A DNA stretch of 57,365 bases from Acidovorax sp. sic0104 (GTDB lineage: Bacteria; Pseudomonadota; Gammaproteobacteria; Burkholderiales; Burkholderiaceae_C). Location: contig NZ_JAHUWH010000025.1 in NCBI RefSeq assembly GCF_019219095.1, forward strand, positions 1 to 57,365, in the 5' to 3' direction. The translations under genes were made by a program, and so were the position numbers. Positions 1 to 10,159 of this stretch are shown piece after piece. The first letter of the stretch is position 1. Each line of letters opens with the position of its first letter. The notes beneath the pieces are model-generated. The model had not been told where the DNA came from, did no database searches, and saw nothing but the letters and a program-made list of their open reading frames with translations.

Positions 1-1195
1 CATTGGCTGCAGTGGTGAAGGTGACGTTGCTGCCCGCGACAAAGGTGTTGATGTTGCTGGCCGAACCGGTCAGTGTCAGGGCCGTGGCTGTGCCGCCCAC
101 GGTCACACCGCCGCCGCTGGTGGCCGCGAGCGTGCCGCCGGACACCGACAGCGTGGCAGTCACGCTGCTGCTGCCAGCATCCACATCCGAGAAGCTGATG
201 CCGGTCAAGGCGGTGGCCACATCTTCCGTGACGGAAATGGTCGCAGGCACTGTGGCCACGGGGGCGTCGTTGACCGCCGTCGCATTGAGCGTGATGGTGC
301 CATCCGCAGGGCCCGTACCCGCCGCATCGCGGATGCGGGTGGTAATGGTGGTGTTCTGCGACCAGTTGGCTGCCGGTGTGAAGGCCACGGCTGCAAGGGC
401 CGCGTTCACATCGGAAATCGAGCCCGAGACCGTCCATACGCCGGTGCCCGCGTTGTGGGTGGAGGTGGCCGAGCCAAACGTGCCTGTGCTCAGGCTGCCT
501 GCCGAGGCGTTGCCCAGCGTGAGTGTTGCCGTGAGGGTGTCGCCCGCGTCCGGGTCGGTGATGGCGATGTCGGCCAGCGCCACGCTGCCCGCGTCTTCGG
601 TGAAACCCAGGGACTGGGTCAGGTTGGTGGCGGTGGGAGCAACGTTGGGGACGACTGCCGGCTCGAAGTTCAGGTCATCCACAGCAACGATGGTGTCGGT
701 GCCGGTGATACGGATTTCATCGATGTTGTACCAGTCGCTGCCGAAAGTGAGCGTGCCACCAAAGCCAGCTGTCACGGCATTCTTCGAATACACCACTGCA
801 TTGCCACCGCTTCCACTGTTTGTTCCGGTGTCGAACGTGTCGGAAGCCACTTGCGAGCCATTGCGGTAGCCCTTGATCGTGAGAATCGAAGATGTCCCAA
901 CGCCAGCTCCGGTGTCGATTTCCATGGAGGCGATGCGGAAATCATCCCCCCCCGCGGACCGAATACGGGCATCAAATGCGCCTGCTATGCCTGTTCCTCC
1001 GCTGTCCATATTGAACACCACGGCAAGATCGGCGTTGTTCGGAGTGATACTGAAGACGGCGTCGGAAGATGTCAGTGAATTGAAGCCCGGATCTGGGGAC
1101 GCCAGGGAATAGGTCACACCGTTGATAGTGACCCCACTGGCCAACAAGTCACGCGGGGTTTCGGAGTCAAAGTTCTGGTCGGCTGGAGCTGGCAT
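1..1195 (-). CDS. Large surface/secreted protein with Ig/cadherin-like repeats, N-terminal part
   Basis: The reading frame is open from an ATG at 1195 on the minus strand to the left edge, so only the first ~398 residues are visible. The first ~150 residues resemble a beta-sandwich carbohydrate- or PEP-CTERM-type domain (FDSETP, later GSDWYNIDEIRITGTDT). Two Thr/Ala/Gly/Asp-rich repeats follow, with signatures such as FTEDAGSVALADIAITDPDA and VTEDVATALTGISFSDVDAG, typical of VCBS/cadherin-like repeats in giant adhesins. No N-terminal signal peptide is visible, which would fit type I secretion (inference). AGGGA lies a few bases before the ATG. The C-terminal half, needed to assign a secretion route, is outside the window. 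Confidence 0.8.
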   Translation of the reverse strand, partial: MPAPADQNFDSETPRDLLASGVTINGVTYSLASPDPGFNSLTSSDAVFSITPNNADLAVVFNMDSGGTGIAGAFDARIRSAGGDDFRIASMEIDTGAGVGTSSILTIKGYRNGSQVASDTFDTGTNSGSGGNAVVYSKNAVTAGFGGTLTFGSDWYNIDEIRITGTDTIVAVDDLNFEPAVVPNVAPTATNLTQSLGFTEDAGSVALADIAITDPDAGDTLTATLTLGNASAGSLSTGTFGSATSTHNAGTGVWTVSGSISDVNAALAAVAFTPAANWSQNTTITTRIRDAAGTGPADGTITLNATAVNDAPVATVPATISVTEDVATALTGISFSDVDAGSSSVTATLSVSGGTLAATSGGGVTVGGTATALTLTGSASNINTFVAGSNVTFTTAAN

Positions 1196-1519
1196 CGTTC
1201 CCTACTTTCTTCACTGCTGGAATTGAAATATCGGAGGCCAGTGATACGCGGCTGATCAATTGAGACTGGCTATCGATTCAAGTTTAAGGCCCGGCTTTTA
1301 AATAGCGGCATGCTTTGTGCGCAATGAATTTCCGGTGGCGAGGAGCACACTGACCTTCAGTCACGCGATCAGCGCGAGACCTTCATGGCCCAGTGCAAAA
1401 CCGCCGTGGGCCTTGGGGTCGAGACGCGCAATGGGGCGCCCTCGGGCATCGCGTCGGGACGGTGCGTTGACGGGCGGCCCTTTGCGCAACGCAACGGCGA
1501 TCACTCCCGTGGTGCACGG
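1196..1519. other. Intergenic region, no gene seen
   Basis: This 324-base gap separates the divergently placed ends of the surface-protein gene and the exonuclease III gene. The part nearest the surface-protein start (about 1235-1310) is AT-richer than its surroundings and probably holds that gene's promoter, but I find no convincing -35/-10 pair. The rest is GC-rich with no supported coding frame. Confidence 0.4.
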
Positions 1520-2323
1520 TTAGAGACTGAAGTCGTAGTCCACCGAGATCGGTGCGTGGTCCGAGAACTTCTCGCCCTTGTAGATGGACTCGCTGCGGGC
1601 CAGGGCCGCCAGCGCGGGTGTGGCCAGGTGGTAGTCCAGCCGCCACCCCACGTTATTGGCGTACGCCTGGCCACGGTTGCTCCACCATGTGTAGGCCGTG
1701 TCGGTGGCGGTTGGTTGTAACTGACGGTAAACGTCTATCAGCCCACCGCCTTCATCAGTTGTGTGCAACAACTTTGTCATCCAGGCCCGTTCTTCGGGCA
1801 GGAATCCGCTGTTCTTCTGGTTGCTGCGCCAGTTCTTGAGATCGATCTGCTGGTGGGCGATGTTGATGTCGCCGCACAGGATGAACTCGCGTTCGCCCTT
1901 GATGCGCATGAGATGGGGATGGAACTCCGCCAGAAAGCGGAACTTGGCCAGCTGGCGTTCTTCGCCCGACGAGCCGCTGGGAAAGTAGGCACTGATGATG
2001 GACAGCTTGCGCGCGGGGGTGTCAAAGCGCAGTTCCACGTAGCGGCCTTCAGCGTCGAACTCGGCCGAGCCATATCCCACGACCACGTCCGAGGGCGCGT
2101 GGCGGGTGTAGATGCCGACACCGGAGTAGCCCTTTTTCTGAGCAAAGTGGAAGTGCCCCTGCAGGTCCGCCAGGCGCTCGAAGCGGTTGGCAATGTCTGC
2201 CGCCTGGGCCTTGACTTCCTGCACGCAAATACAATCCGGCCGCGTGGCTGCCATCCAGCTTTCCACGCCTTTGCTGGTGGCCGAGCGGATGCCATTGAGA
2301 TTGAGGCTGGTTAACTTGAACAA
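1520..2323 (-). CDS. xthA: Exodeoxyribonuclease III (AP endonuclease)
   Basis: This is an exonuclease III family enzyme (EEP fold) that cleaves DNA at abasic sites and degrades 3' ends in base-excision repair. Visible motifs are [12 protein letters not shown] at the N-terminus, CVQEVKAQ (metal-binding Glu), CGDINIAH (catalytic Asp/Asn) and the C-terminal WRLDYHLAT and [13 protein letters not shown] (Asp-His pair). The length of 267 residues is normal. I chose the TTG at 2323, giving [11 protein letters not shown], because GGGGA precedes it. An in-frame ATG at 2335 adds four residues but has no ribosome-binding site and would share two bases with the pyrE start codon. Divergent from pyrE. Confidence 0.9.
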   Translation of the reverse strand: MFKLTSLNLNGIRSATSKGVESWMAATRPDCICVQEVKAQAADIANRFERLADLQGHFHFAQKKGYSGVGIYTRHAPSDVVVGYGSAEFDAEGRYVELRFDTPARKLSIISAYFPSGSSGEERQLAKFRFLAEFHPHLMRIKGEREFILCGDINIAHQQIDLKNWRSNQKNSGFLPEERAWMTKLLHTTDEGGGLIDVYRQLQPTATDTAYTWWSNRGQAYANNVGWRLDYHLATPALAALARSESIYKGEKFSDHAPISVDYDFSL

Positions 2324-2333
2324 GGATTTCCCC

Positions 2334-3035
2334 ATGGTGGATGTTGGCGCACAAAAATATGGACAAGGCCAGCTGGCGCAGGATTTCGTACGTTTTGCCG
2401 TCGAATCGGGTGTGCTGCGCTTTGGCGAATTCAAGACCAAGGCCGGCCGACTGAGCCCGTACTTTTTCAATGCCGGGCTGTTCGATGACGGCAGCAAGAT
2501 GGGCCGGCTGGCGGAATTCTATGCAAAAGCCCTGATCGCCAGCGGCATCGAATTCGACATGGTCTTCGGCCCCGCCTACAAGGGCATTCCGCTGGCTGCG
2601 ACCGTGGCTGTGGAGCTGGCCCGCCTGGGCCGCAACGTGCCGTTTGCCTACAACCGCAAGGAGGCCAAGGACCACGGGGAGGGCGGCACGCTGGTGGGCG
2701 CCCCCCTCAAGGGTCGGGTGCTCATCGTGGACGACGTGATGTCCGCCGGCACGGCCGCGCGCGAGTCCATCGCCATCATCCGCGCGGCTGGCGCCACACC
2801 CCACGCGGTAGCTATTGCGCTGGACCGGCAGGAAAAAGCCACCGAGAATGGACTGGACGTGGACCACAGCGCGGTCCAGTACGTGCGCAACCAGCTGGGC
2901 ATGCAAGTGTGTGCGATCGCGAGGCTGGCAGACTTATTGCTGTATCTGGCGGATAGCGGGGAAGAGGGGATGCGCTCCCACCACAATAAAGTGCTGGCCT
3001 ACCGCCAGCGGTACGGCGTTAACGAGGGTCAATGA
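2334..3035 (+). CDS. pyrE: Orotate phosphoribosyltransferase
   Basis: PyrE joins orotate to PRPP to give orotidine monophosphate in the pyrimidine pathway. The 233-residue protein has the type I phosphoribosyltransferase PRPP-binding loop [13 protein letters not shown] and the catalytic-loop stretch around [13 protein letters not shown]. The ATG is preceded by AAGGA with 7-base spacing. The stop codon is followed one base later by the TTG start of a DUF4124 gene, so the two are probably translationally coupled. The start lies against, or overlaps, the divergent exonuclease III gene, so its promoter must lie within the start of that gene. Confidence 0.95.
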   Translation: MVDVGAQKYGQGQLAQDFVRFAVESGVLRFGEFKTKAGRLSPYFFNAGLFDDGSKMGRLAEFYAKALIASGIEFDMVFGPAYKGIPLAATVAVELARLGRNVPFAYNRKEAKDHGEGGTLVGAPLKGRVLIVDDVMSAGTAARESIAIIRAAGATPHAVAIALDRQEKATENGLDVDHSAVQYVRNQLGMQVCAIARLADLLLYLADSGEEGMRSHHNKVLAYRQRYGVNEGQ

Positions 3036-3036
3036 T

Positions 3037-3726
3037 TTGAGCAGGTTGGCGTGGATCGTCGGTGTGTTGATGGGCGCGACCTTGGTCGCGGACTGCGCGC
3101 GCGCGCAGCCGCAGGGGCCGGTGGGCGGCATCTACACTTGTGTGGACCGCAACGGACGCCGGCTCACCGCCGACCGCCCCATTCCGGAGTGCCTGGACCG
3201 CGAGCAGCGTGAGCTGAGCCCATCGGGCACCGTGCGCCGCCAGATTGGCCCTTCGCTGACAGAGAACGAGCGCGCGGCCCAGGAAGCGCAGCGGCGCAAA
3301 GAGGCTGAAGAACGCGCCCGTGTGGTCGAAGAGCGTCGGCGCGAGCGGGTGCTCACGGCGCGCTACCCTGACAAGGCCACGCACGACGTCGAGCGCGCCG
3401 CTGCCATTCAATTGGTCGACGACGTCACCGCCACGGCAGAAAAACGGGTCGCCGAATTGAGGCAGCAGCGCAAAGGCTTCGATGCCGAGATGGAGTTCTA
3501 CAAAAAGGATCCCAACAAGGCACCCATGACGTTGCGCCGCAAGATCGCAGAGAACGAAGACAGCATCACCGAACAGCAACGCTTTCTGGCCGGTCAGGAC
3601 CAGGAGAAGCGCAGGGTGCATCAGCGGTTTGACACAGAGCTGGCGTTGCTGCGCAGGCTGTGGGATGAGCAGCGCGCACCCGCGGCCGGTACGTCACAGG
3701 TCACGGCTCCTGCTGCGTCGCGCTAG
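3037..3726 (+). CDS. DUF4124 domain protein, exported
   Basis: This 229-residue protein has an N-terminal hydrophobic segment (LAWIVGVLMGATLVADCARA), likely a signal peptide. A DUF4124-type module follows (GGIYTCVDRNGRRLTADRPI, residues ~30-60), then a long charged helical region rich in Glu/Arg/Gln that probably forms a coiled coil. Function is unknown; such proteins are common in the periplasm of beta/gammaproteobacteria. The TTG start is supported by GAGGG eight bases upstream and lies one base after the pyrE stop, so it is probably co-translated with pyrE. The first in-frame ATG (Met12) would remove half the signal peptide. Confidence 0.8.
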   Translation: MSRLAWIVGVLMGATLVADCARAQPQGPVGGIYTCVDRNGRRLTADRPIPECLDREQRELSPSGTVRRQIGPSLTENERAAQEAQRRKEAEERARVVEERRRERVLTARYPDKATHDVERAAAIQLVDDVTATAEKRVAELRQQRKGFDAEMEFYKKDPNKAPMTLRRKIAENEDSITEQQRFLAGQDQEKRRVHQRFDTELALLRRLWDEQRAPAAGTSQVTAPAASR

Positions 3727-3775
3727 ACAGCACGGATTGCCTCCGGTCTGCGCGGCGCGGAGAGGTTGCATACGA

Positions 3776-3804
3776 AGAGAAAGGGGCGTGAAGCCTCTTT
3801 CTCT
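3776..3804 (+). terminator. Intrinsic terminator after pyrE-DUF4124
   Basis: A 12-pair stem is visible: AGAGAAAGGGGC pairs with GCCTCTTTCTCT (one G-T pair) around the loop GTGAA, followed by TTGG. It lies 50 bases after the DUF4124 stop and before the convergent end of gatB. The arms are pyrimidine/purine asymmetric, so it could also stop gatB transcripts from the other side. Confidence 0.75.
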
Positions 3805-3839
3805 TTGGTCCATGCCAATGCGTCCTCGTCGTAGCGTCC

Positions 3840-5321
3840 TCAGCCCGCCAGCTTTGCGCGCAGCACCTCGTTGACCTGCTGTGGGTTCGCCTTGCCTTTG
3901 CTGGCCTTCATGATCTGGCCGACGAGGGCGTTGAAGGCCTTGTCCTTGCCGGCGCGGAACTGGGCCACGTTGTCGGCGTTGGCCGCGATCACCTCGTCGA
4001 CGATCTTCTCCAGCGCGCCGGTGTCGTTCATCTGCTTGAGGCCCTTGGCCTCGATGATCGAATCAACATACGCCAACGCTGTGTCGTGTGAGGTGCCTGG
4101 AGCGTGGGTTAGCTCTATAAAAACAGTTTTCGCGGCTGAGTTCGATATCGTTTGATCGGCGATGCGAGTAACGAGTGCCGCAAGATTGCCCGGGGGTACA
4201 AACTCAGCAAAGTCCTCGAATGTGTGATCCTCGACGGCATTCAGCCATTTGGAAACTTCACCCATGATCCAGTTGCTGGCGAGCTTGGCCTGGCCGCAGG
4301 CCTTGGCCGTCGCTTCGAAGTACGCTGCCATGGCCTTGCTTTGGGTGAGGGTCGTAGCGTCGTACTCGGGCAGGCCGTAGTCGGACACGAAGCGAGCGGC
4401 CATGGCGCGCGGCAGTTCGGCCATCTGGGCGCGCTGCTCCTGCACCCACTGCTCGGAGATGTGCAGCGGCGGCAGGTCCGGATCGGGGAAGTAGCGATAG
4501 TCGGCCGCGTCTTCCTTGGTGCGCATGGCGCGTGTCTCGCCCGTGTCGGGGTCGAACAGCACCGTGGCCTGCTGGATCGCTCGGCCGTCCTCGATCTCTT
4601 CGATCTGCCAGCGGATCTCGTAGTCGATGGCCTGCTGCATGAACTTGAAGCTGTTCAGGTTCTTGATCTCGCGGCGCGTGCCCAGTGGCTGGCCGGGCTT
4701 GCGCACCGAGACGTTGGCGTCGCAGCGGAAACTGCCTTCCTGCATGTTGCCGTCGCAGATGCCGATCCAGGTCACGATCTTGTGCAGCTCCTTGGCGTAG
4801 GCCACGGCTTCTTCGCTGGAGCTCATGTCCGGCTCGGTCACGATTTCCAGCAGCGGCGTGCCCGCGCGGTTCAGGTCGATACCGGACTGCCCGATGAAGT
4901 CTTCGTGCAGCGACTTGCCGGCGTCTTCCTCCAGATGGGCGCGCACCAGGCGCACGGTCTTCTTTTCGTCACCCAGAAAGAACTGCACTTCGCCGCCCTG
5001 CACGACCGGGATCTCGAACTGGCTGATCTGATAGCCCTTCGGAAGGTCCGGGTAGAAGTAGTTCTTGCGGGCAAAAATGCTCACTGGCGCAATGTGGGAG
5101 CCCAGGGCCAGTCCTAATTTGATAGCGCACACCACGGCTTCGCGGTTCATCACCGGCAGTGTGCCTGGCAGGGCCAGGTCCACGGGGGATGCCTGGGTGT
5201 TGGGCTCGGCACCGAAGGCGGTGGGCGAGCGGCTGAATATCTTGGATTGCGTCGCGAGCTGGGTGTGGGTCTCGAAGCCGATGACGACTTCGTAGCCGTG
5301 GATCAATTTGCTGGTCGTCAT
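3840..5321 (-). CDS. gatB: Aspartyl/glutamyl-tRNA amidotransferase subunit B
   Basis: GatB binds misacylated Glu-tRNA(Gln)/Asp-tRNA(Asn) and, with GatA and GatC, converts it to Gln-/Asn-tRNA. Visible signatures are [14 protein letters not shown] at the N-terminus, [22 protein letters not shown] sequence (seen as [14 protein letters not shown]), [13 protein letters not shown] and the YqeY-like tail ending [16 protein letters not shown]. At 493 residues it is slightly long. The stretch [20 protein letters not shown] near residue 410 looks like a small insertion relative to the usual family pattern. It lies in a locally AT-richer segment (about 4070-4240). Last gene of gatCAB, starting 1 base after the gatA stop. 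Confidence 0.95.
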   Translation of the reverse strand: MTTSKLIHGYEVVIGFETHTQLATQSKIFSRSPTAFGAEPNTQASPVDLALPGTLPVMNREAVVCAIKLGLALGSHIAPVSIFARKNYFYPDLPKGYQISQFEIPVVQGGEVQFFLGDEKKTVRLVRAHLEEDAGKSLHEDFIGQSGIDLNRAGTPLLEIVTEPDMSSSEEAVAYAKELHKIVTWIGICDGNMQEGSFRCDANVSVRKPGQPLGTRREIKNLNSFKFMQQAIDYEIRWQIEEIEDGRAIQQATVLFDPDTGETRAMRTKEDAADYRYFPDPDLPPLHISEQWVQEQRAQMAELPRAMAARFVSDYGLPEYDATTLTQSKAMAAYFEATAKACGQAKLASNWIMGEVSKWLNAVEDHTFEDFAEFVPPGNLAALVTRIADQTISNSAAKTVFIELTHAPGTSHDTALAYVDSIIEAKGLKQMNDTGALEKIVDEVIAANADNVAQFRAGKDKAFNALVGQIMKASKGKANPQQVNEVLRAKLAG

Positions 5322-5322
5322 G

Positions 5323-6825
5323 TCACAGGCCTCCGGGTTGGCGGAGGTGGAAGTCGGTGGCTTGCTGCAGGCGGTGCGCAGCGTTCAGGAGGCGGGCCTC
5401 CTGGAAGTAGTTGCCGATGAGCTGCAGGCCCACGGGCATGCCGGCCTCGCCAAACCCTGCAGGCACGCTCATGCCGGGCAGGCCGGCCAGCGATGCGGGC
5501 AGGGTGAAGATGTCGGCCAGGTAGTCGGCCAGCGGGTCGTTGCCGTGTTCGCCCAGCTTCCAGGCCACGGTGGGGGCCACGGGGCCGGCGATCACGTCGC
5601 AGCTGTTGAACGCGTTCTGGAAGTCGTCGGCGATCATGCGGCGGATCTTCTGCGCCTGCAGGTAGTACGCGTCGTAGTAGCCGTGGGACAGCACGTAGGC
5701 GCCGATCATGATGCGGCGCTTGACTTCGTCGCCGAAGCCTTCGGCGCGGGTCTTCTTGTACATGTCCACCAGGTCGGTGTAGTCCTTGGCACGGTGGCCG
5801 AACTTCACGCCGTCGAATCGGCTGAGGTTGGACGACGCCTCGGCGGGCGCGATGATGTAGTAGACGGGGATGGACAGCTCGGTGCGGGGCAGGCTGATGG
5901 GCACGAGCTTGGCGCCCAGCTTTTCATACTCCTTGAGGGCGCTGTCCACGGCCGCTCGCACATCGGGCGCGAGGCCCTCGCCAAAGAACTCGGCGGGGAT
6001 GCCAATGCGCAGGCCGTCGATGCTGTCGCTCAGCCTGGCGCCGAAATTCTCGGCGGGCACATCCAGGCTGGTCGAGTCCCGGTCAGGGTCGGGGCCGCAC
6101 ATGGCGGACAGGAGCAGCGCGCAGTCCTCTGCCGAGCGGGCCATGGGGCCGGCCTGGTCCAGGCTGGAGGCGAAAGCGATCATGCCGTAGCGGCTGGCGC
6201 GGCCATAGGTGGGCTTGATGCCGGTAATGCCGCAGAACGAGGCGGGCTGGCGGATGGAGCCGCCCGTGTCGGTCCCGGTCACGGCCGGCGCCAGGCGCGC
6301 CGCCACGGCCACGGCGCTGCCGCCCGAGGAGCCGCCCGGGACGCGGCTGGTATCCCACGGGTTGCGCACCGGTGCGGGAGCTTCGAACCCCACGGGGGCC
6401 ACGGCCGAATTTTCGTTGGCCGAGCCCATGGCGAATTCATCGCAGTTGAGCTTGCCCAGCGTCACCGCGCCGGCCTCGGCCAGCTTGGCGACCACGGTGG
6501 CGTCGAAGGGCGACCGGTAGCCCGCCAGCATCCTCGAGCCGGCGGTGCTGGGGAAGTCGCGGGTGACGAAGATGTCCTTGTGGGCCAGCGGCACGCCTTC
6601 GAGCGCGCCTGCGGTGCCTGCCGCGATGCGGGTGTCTGCTGCCCGTGCCTGCGCCAGGGTGGCTTCTTCGTTCAGCGCCACGAAGGCGCCCAGTTGCGGG
6701 TGGGCCTGCGCGCGCGACAGGAAATGCTGCGCGGCTTCTACCGCAGAAAATTGCTTGCCGCGCAGGCCGGCGGCCAGTTCGGCCACTCCCAGGTCGTGCA
6801 GGGCTTGGTTCGTGCTGGTGGTCAT
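5323..6825 (-). CDS. gatA: Aspartyl/glutamyl-tRNA amidotransferase subunit A
   Basis: GatA is the amidase-signature subunit that releases ammonia from glutamine for transamidation. The Ser-cisSer-Lys triad is readable: Lys83 (AHKDIFVT), Ser166 (PGGSSGGS) and Ser190 ([10 protein letters not shown]). The C-terminal [11 protein letters not shown] and PVGLQLIG are also typical. Length 500 residues. The stop falls one base before the gatB start and the gene starts 10 bases after the gatC stop, so the order gatC-gatA-gatB is one transcript. Confidence 0.97.
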   Translation of the reverse strand: MTTSTNQALHDLGVAELAAGLRGKQFSAVEAAQHFLSRAQAHPQLGAFVALNEEATLAQARAADTRIAAGTAGALEGVPLAHKDIFVTRDFPSTAGSRMLAGYRSPFDATVVAKLAEAGAVTLGKLNCDEFAMGSANENSAVAPVGFEAPAPVRNPWDTSRVPGGSSGGSAVAVAARLAPAVTGTDTGGSIRQPASFCGITGIKPTYGRASRYGMIAFASSLDQAGPMARSAEDCALLLSAMCGPDPDRDSTSLDVPAENFGARLSDSIDGLRIGIPAEFFGEGLAPDVRAAVDSALKEYEKLGAKLVPISLPRTELSIPVYYIIAPAEASSNLSRFDGVKFGHRAKDYTDLVDMYKKTRAEGFGDEVKRRIMIGAYVLSHGYYDAYYLQAQKIRRMIADDFQNAFNSCDVIAGPVAPTVAWKLGEHGNDPLADYLADIFTLPASLAGLPGMSVPAGFGEAGMPVGLQLIGNYFQEARLLNAAHRLQQATDFHLRQPGGL

Positions 6826-6835
6826 GCGGGCCTCC

Positions 6836-7135
6836 TCACTCGATCACTTTGGGAACGAGGAACAGGCCGCGCTCCACGGCCGGCGCGCTCTTCTGGTTGG
6901 CTTCCCGCTGGTTGGGCTCGCTGGCCACATCGTCGCGCAGGCGCAGGGCCACGTCCTGGATCGCGGCCACCGGGTGCGCCAGCGGTGTGAGGCCCGATGT
7001 ATCCACAGCCCGCATCTTTTCCACGATGTCAAAGAAGCCGTTCAGCTGTGTCAGCATGCGCTCACTTTCGGAGGATGTCAGCTCAAGCCGCGCCAAATTG
7101 GCAATGCGGCCGATGTCCTGGGGGGTCAGTGCCAT
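6836..7135 (-). CDS. gatC: Aspartyl/glutamyl-tRNA amidotransferase subunit C
   Basis: GatC is the small structural subunit that wraps between GatA and GatB. The 99-residue protein has the family start [19 protein letters not shown] and the C-terminal half with LRDDVASEP. It is the first gene of the gat operon and is divergent from mreB across a 205-base gap that must hold both promoters. No obvious fused domain or truncation. Confidence 0.93.
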   Translation of the reverse strand: MALTPQDIGRIANLARLELTSSESERMLTQLNGFFDIVEKMRAVDTSGLTPLAHPVAAIQDVALRLRDDVASEPNQREANQKSAPAVERGLFLVPKVIE

Positions 7136-7340
7136 AGGGAGGAGAATCTAGAGAAACCAGAAGTAAAGCTGTGATCCGGGGTACGCCGGAGGGAGTTATT
7201 CACAGGGGATGGGGTATTATCCCGGCTTTGCCGCGAGGCTCCCGAAATGGGAGTCAATTGCGTGAAAAAAGCCAATAAACACCCCTGAATACCCGGCGAT
7301 GGCAGGCCGACGTGCATGCCGTGCCTGAGAGGACTTTTGA

Positions 7341-8384
<1,044 letters not shown>

Positions 8385-8521
8385 TGTGCCACCCCCCTGA
8401 GCCGCTTCGCGGCTTCCCCCCGCTCTCGCAGCGCCGGGCGCTGCGGGCAGGGGGACGCACCCGGTGGCCTGGCGGAGCCAGTTCCACGGGTGCACTGGCG
8501 TTGACCGCGCCAGTGTTCTAA
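8385..8521 (+). repeat. Family 1 stop-codon-linked hairpin repeat, copy 1 (after mreB)
   Basis: The copy begins directly after the mreB stop with CCCCCCTGAGCCGC, continues with TTCGCGGCTTCCCCC, a G-rich arm AGGGGGACGC, then the core hairpin GCACCCGGTGG / CTGGC-GGA-GCCAG / CCACGGGTGC, and ends near GCGCCAGTG. It lies inside the mre operon. Confidence 0.85.
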
Positions 8522-8556
8522 GCGGGGGTTAGCGCGAAGCGCTATGAATCACTGAC

Positions 8557-9480
8557 ATGCCGCTGGGTACCCTTGAGCGCAGCGCTCCTCCTTTTTTCAA
8601 ACAGGGCCCGTCGGCCCTGTCGCGTTTGGCCGTCTACAGCGCTTTGGCGCTGTTTCTCATGGTGGCGGACGCGCGCTTTCAGCTGACCGGGCCATTTCGG
8701 CAAGCAGTGGGCACGGTGCTGTACCCCGTGCAGTGGCTCATGCTCAAGCCGGTGGAAATGGCCAGCCACAGTTCGGACTACTTCCAGTCGCTCACCACTG
8801 CCCAGCAAGAGCTGGATGACGCGCGCAAGAAGATGACCACCATGGGGCAGCGCGCCAACCAGGCCGAGCAACTGGCGCTGGAGAACACGCGGCTGCGGCA
8901 GCTGCTGGCGCTGCGCGAGCGGCTCGAAACCCCGGCCCAGGCGGCCGAGGTGATCTACGACACGGCCGACCCCTACACGCGCCGCGTGGTGCTCGACCGG
9001 GGGCAGATGGGCGGCGTGGAACTGGGCTCGCCCGTGATGGACGAGGCGGGCGTGCTGGGACAGGTCACGCGCGTGTTTCCGCTGGTGAGTGAGGTCACGC
9101 TGCTTGTGGACCGCGACCAGGCGATCCCCGTGCTGAACATCCGCACCGGTGCCCGCGGTGTTGCTTACGGCGACCCCGTGGCGGGCCACGGCGGTGGCAT
9201 GGAGCTGCGCTTCATGCCCGCCAACGCCGATGTCCGCGAGGACGACCTGCTCACCACCAGCGGCGTGGACGGCCTGTACCCGTCAGGCCTGCCGGTGGCG
9301 AAGGTGGTGCGCGTGGAGCGCCGCGCCGACTCGGCCTTTGCCCGTATCTACTGCATGCCGCTGGCACAGGTGCAGGGCGCCCGCCACGTGGTGGTGCTCA
9401 AACCCCTGGCCGACAACAACGCGCTGCCCCGGCCTGAGCCCGCGCACCCCGTACCTTCCCGCAAAGGAGCGCGCAAATGA
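8557..9480 (+). CDS. mreC: Rod shape-determining protein MreC
   Basis: MreC is a bitopic periplasmic elongasome protein that activates PBP2. The 307-residue sequence has a short cytoplasmic start, one membrane segment (about residues 25-42, LAVYSALALFLMVADA), a coiled coil (about 75-115, ending ENTRLRQLLALRERL) and the beta-domain with VVLDRGQMGGVELGSPVMD and TTSGVDGLYPSGLPVA. It ends ...KGARK with a stop overlapping the mreD start (ATGA). No clear ribosome-binding site precedes the ATG. Confidence 0.96.
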   Translation: MPLGTLERSAPPFFKQGPSALSRLAVYSALALFLMVADARFQLTGPFRQAVGTVLYPVQWLMLKPVEMASHSSDYFQSLTTAQQELDDARKKMTTMGQRANQAEQLALENTRLRQLLALRERLETPAQAAEVIYDTADPYTRRVVLDRGQMGGVELGSPVMDEAGVLGQVTRVFPLVSEVTLLVDRDQAIPVLNIRTGARGVAYGDPVAGHGGGMELRFMPANADVREDDLLTTSGVDGLYPSGLPVAKVVRVERRADSAFARIYCMPLAQVQGARHVVVLKPLADNNALPRPEPAHPVPSRKGARK

Positions 9481-9995
9481 TCATGCCGCGCGGCGAGCCG
9501 CTGCTGCTGCCCGTCAACCCGGTGTTCATCGGGGCCAGCCTTGCCACGGGCCTGGCCATCAACATGCTGCCCCTGGGCCGCATCGTCTGGACGCCCGACC
9601 TGCTCATGGTGCTGCTCGTCTTCTGGGGCGTGCACCAGCCCCTGCGCATCGGCATGGGCGTGGCGTTCGTGCTGGGGCTGTGCATGGACGTGAGCCAGTC
9701 GGCGCTGCTGGGGCAGCATGCGCTGTCATACACGGTGCTGTCGTTCGGCGCCATTGCCATCCACCGCCGCCTGCTCTGGTTCAGCGTGCCTTCCCAGGCG
9801 CTGCAGGTACTGCCGCTGTTCGCGCTCGCCCATGCGATAGAGCTCCTGCTGCGCATGGCGGCAGGGGGCATATTCCCTGGCCTGTGGAGCTTTCTGGCGC
9901 CGCTGATCGAAGCGCTGCTCTGGCCGCTGGCCAGCTGGGTGCTGCTGGCGCCGCAGCGCCGTCCTCCGGACCGTGACCAGAACCGGCCGCTGTAG
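9477..9995 (+). CDS. mreD: Rod shape-determining protein MreD
   Basis: MreD is a small polytopic inner-membrane elongasome protein. It has 172 residues with about five hydrophobic segments (for example GASLATGLAINMLP, LLMVLLVFWGV, GMGVAFVLGLCMDV) and the family motif LGLCMDVSQSALLGQHAL. Its ATG overlaps the mreC stop by four bases, so the two are translationally coupled. A family 1 repeat follows its stop before mrdA. Confidence 0.93.
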   Translation: MIMPRGEPLLLPVNPVFIGASLATGLAINMLPLGRIVWTPDLLMVLLVFWGVHQPLRIGMGVAFVLGLCMDVSQSALLGQHALSYTVLSFGAIAIHRRLLWFSVPSQALQVLPLFALAHAIELLLRMAAGGIFPGLWSFLAPLIEALLWPLASWVLLAPQRRPPDRDQNRPL

Positions 9996-10130
9996 CATGA
10001 GGCAACCCCCTGAGCGGCTGCGCCGCTTCCCCCTTCTCTCGCAATGCTGCGCATCGCGGGAAGGGGGGCGCCACCCGTGGCCTGGCGGAGCCAGTTCCAC
10101 GGTGGCGCTGGCCTGGGCCGCGCGACTTCC
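9996..10130 (+). repeat. Family 1 repeat, copy 2 (after mreD)
   Basis: It starts within a few bases of the mreD stop with CCCCCTGAGCGGCTGCGCCG, has a C-rich/G-rich pair around CTGCGCATCGCGGG, and the core stem GCCACCCGTGG / CTGGC-GGA-GCCAG / CCACGGTGGC. It sits between mreD and mrdA. Confidence 0.85.
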
Positions 10131-10159
10131 GACACCTATCCGCATCTTGGTGAGCGGCC

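Noticed and set aside
5308..6990. 560-codon plus-strand open frame opposite gatA
   Set aside because: It is a shadow of gatA. High-GC codon bias leaves the opposite strand open. The translation is low complexity and the gatA frame has a full catalytic triad.
7190..7260. Promoter for gatC from TTGACT and TAATAC on the minus strand
   Set aside because: The two boxes are about 31 bases apart, too far for one sigma-70 promoter.
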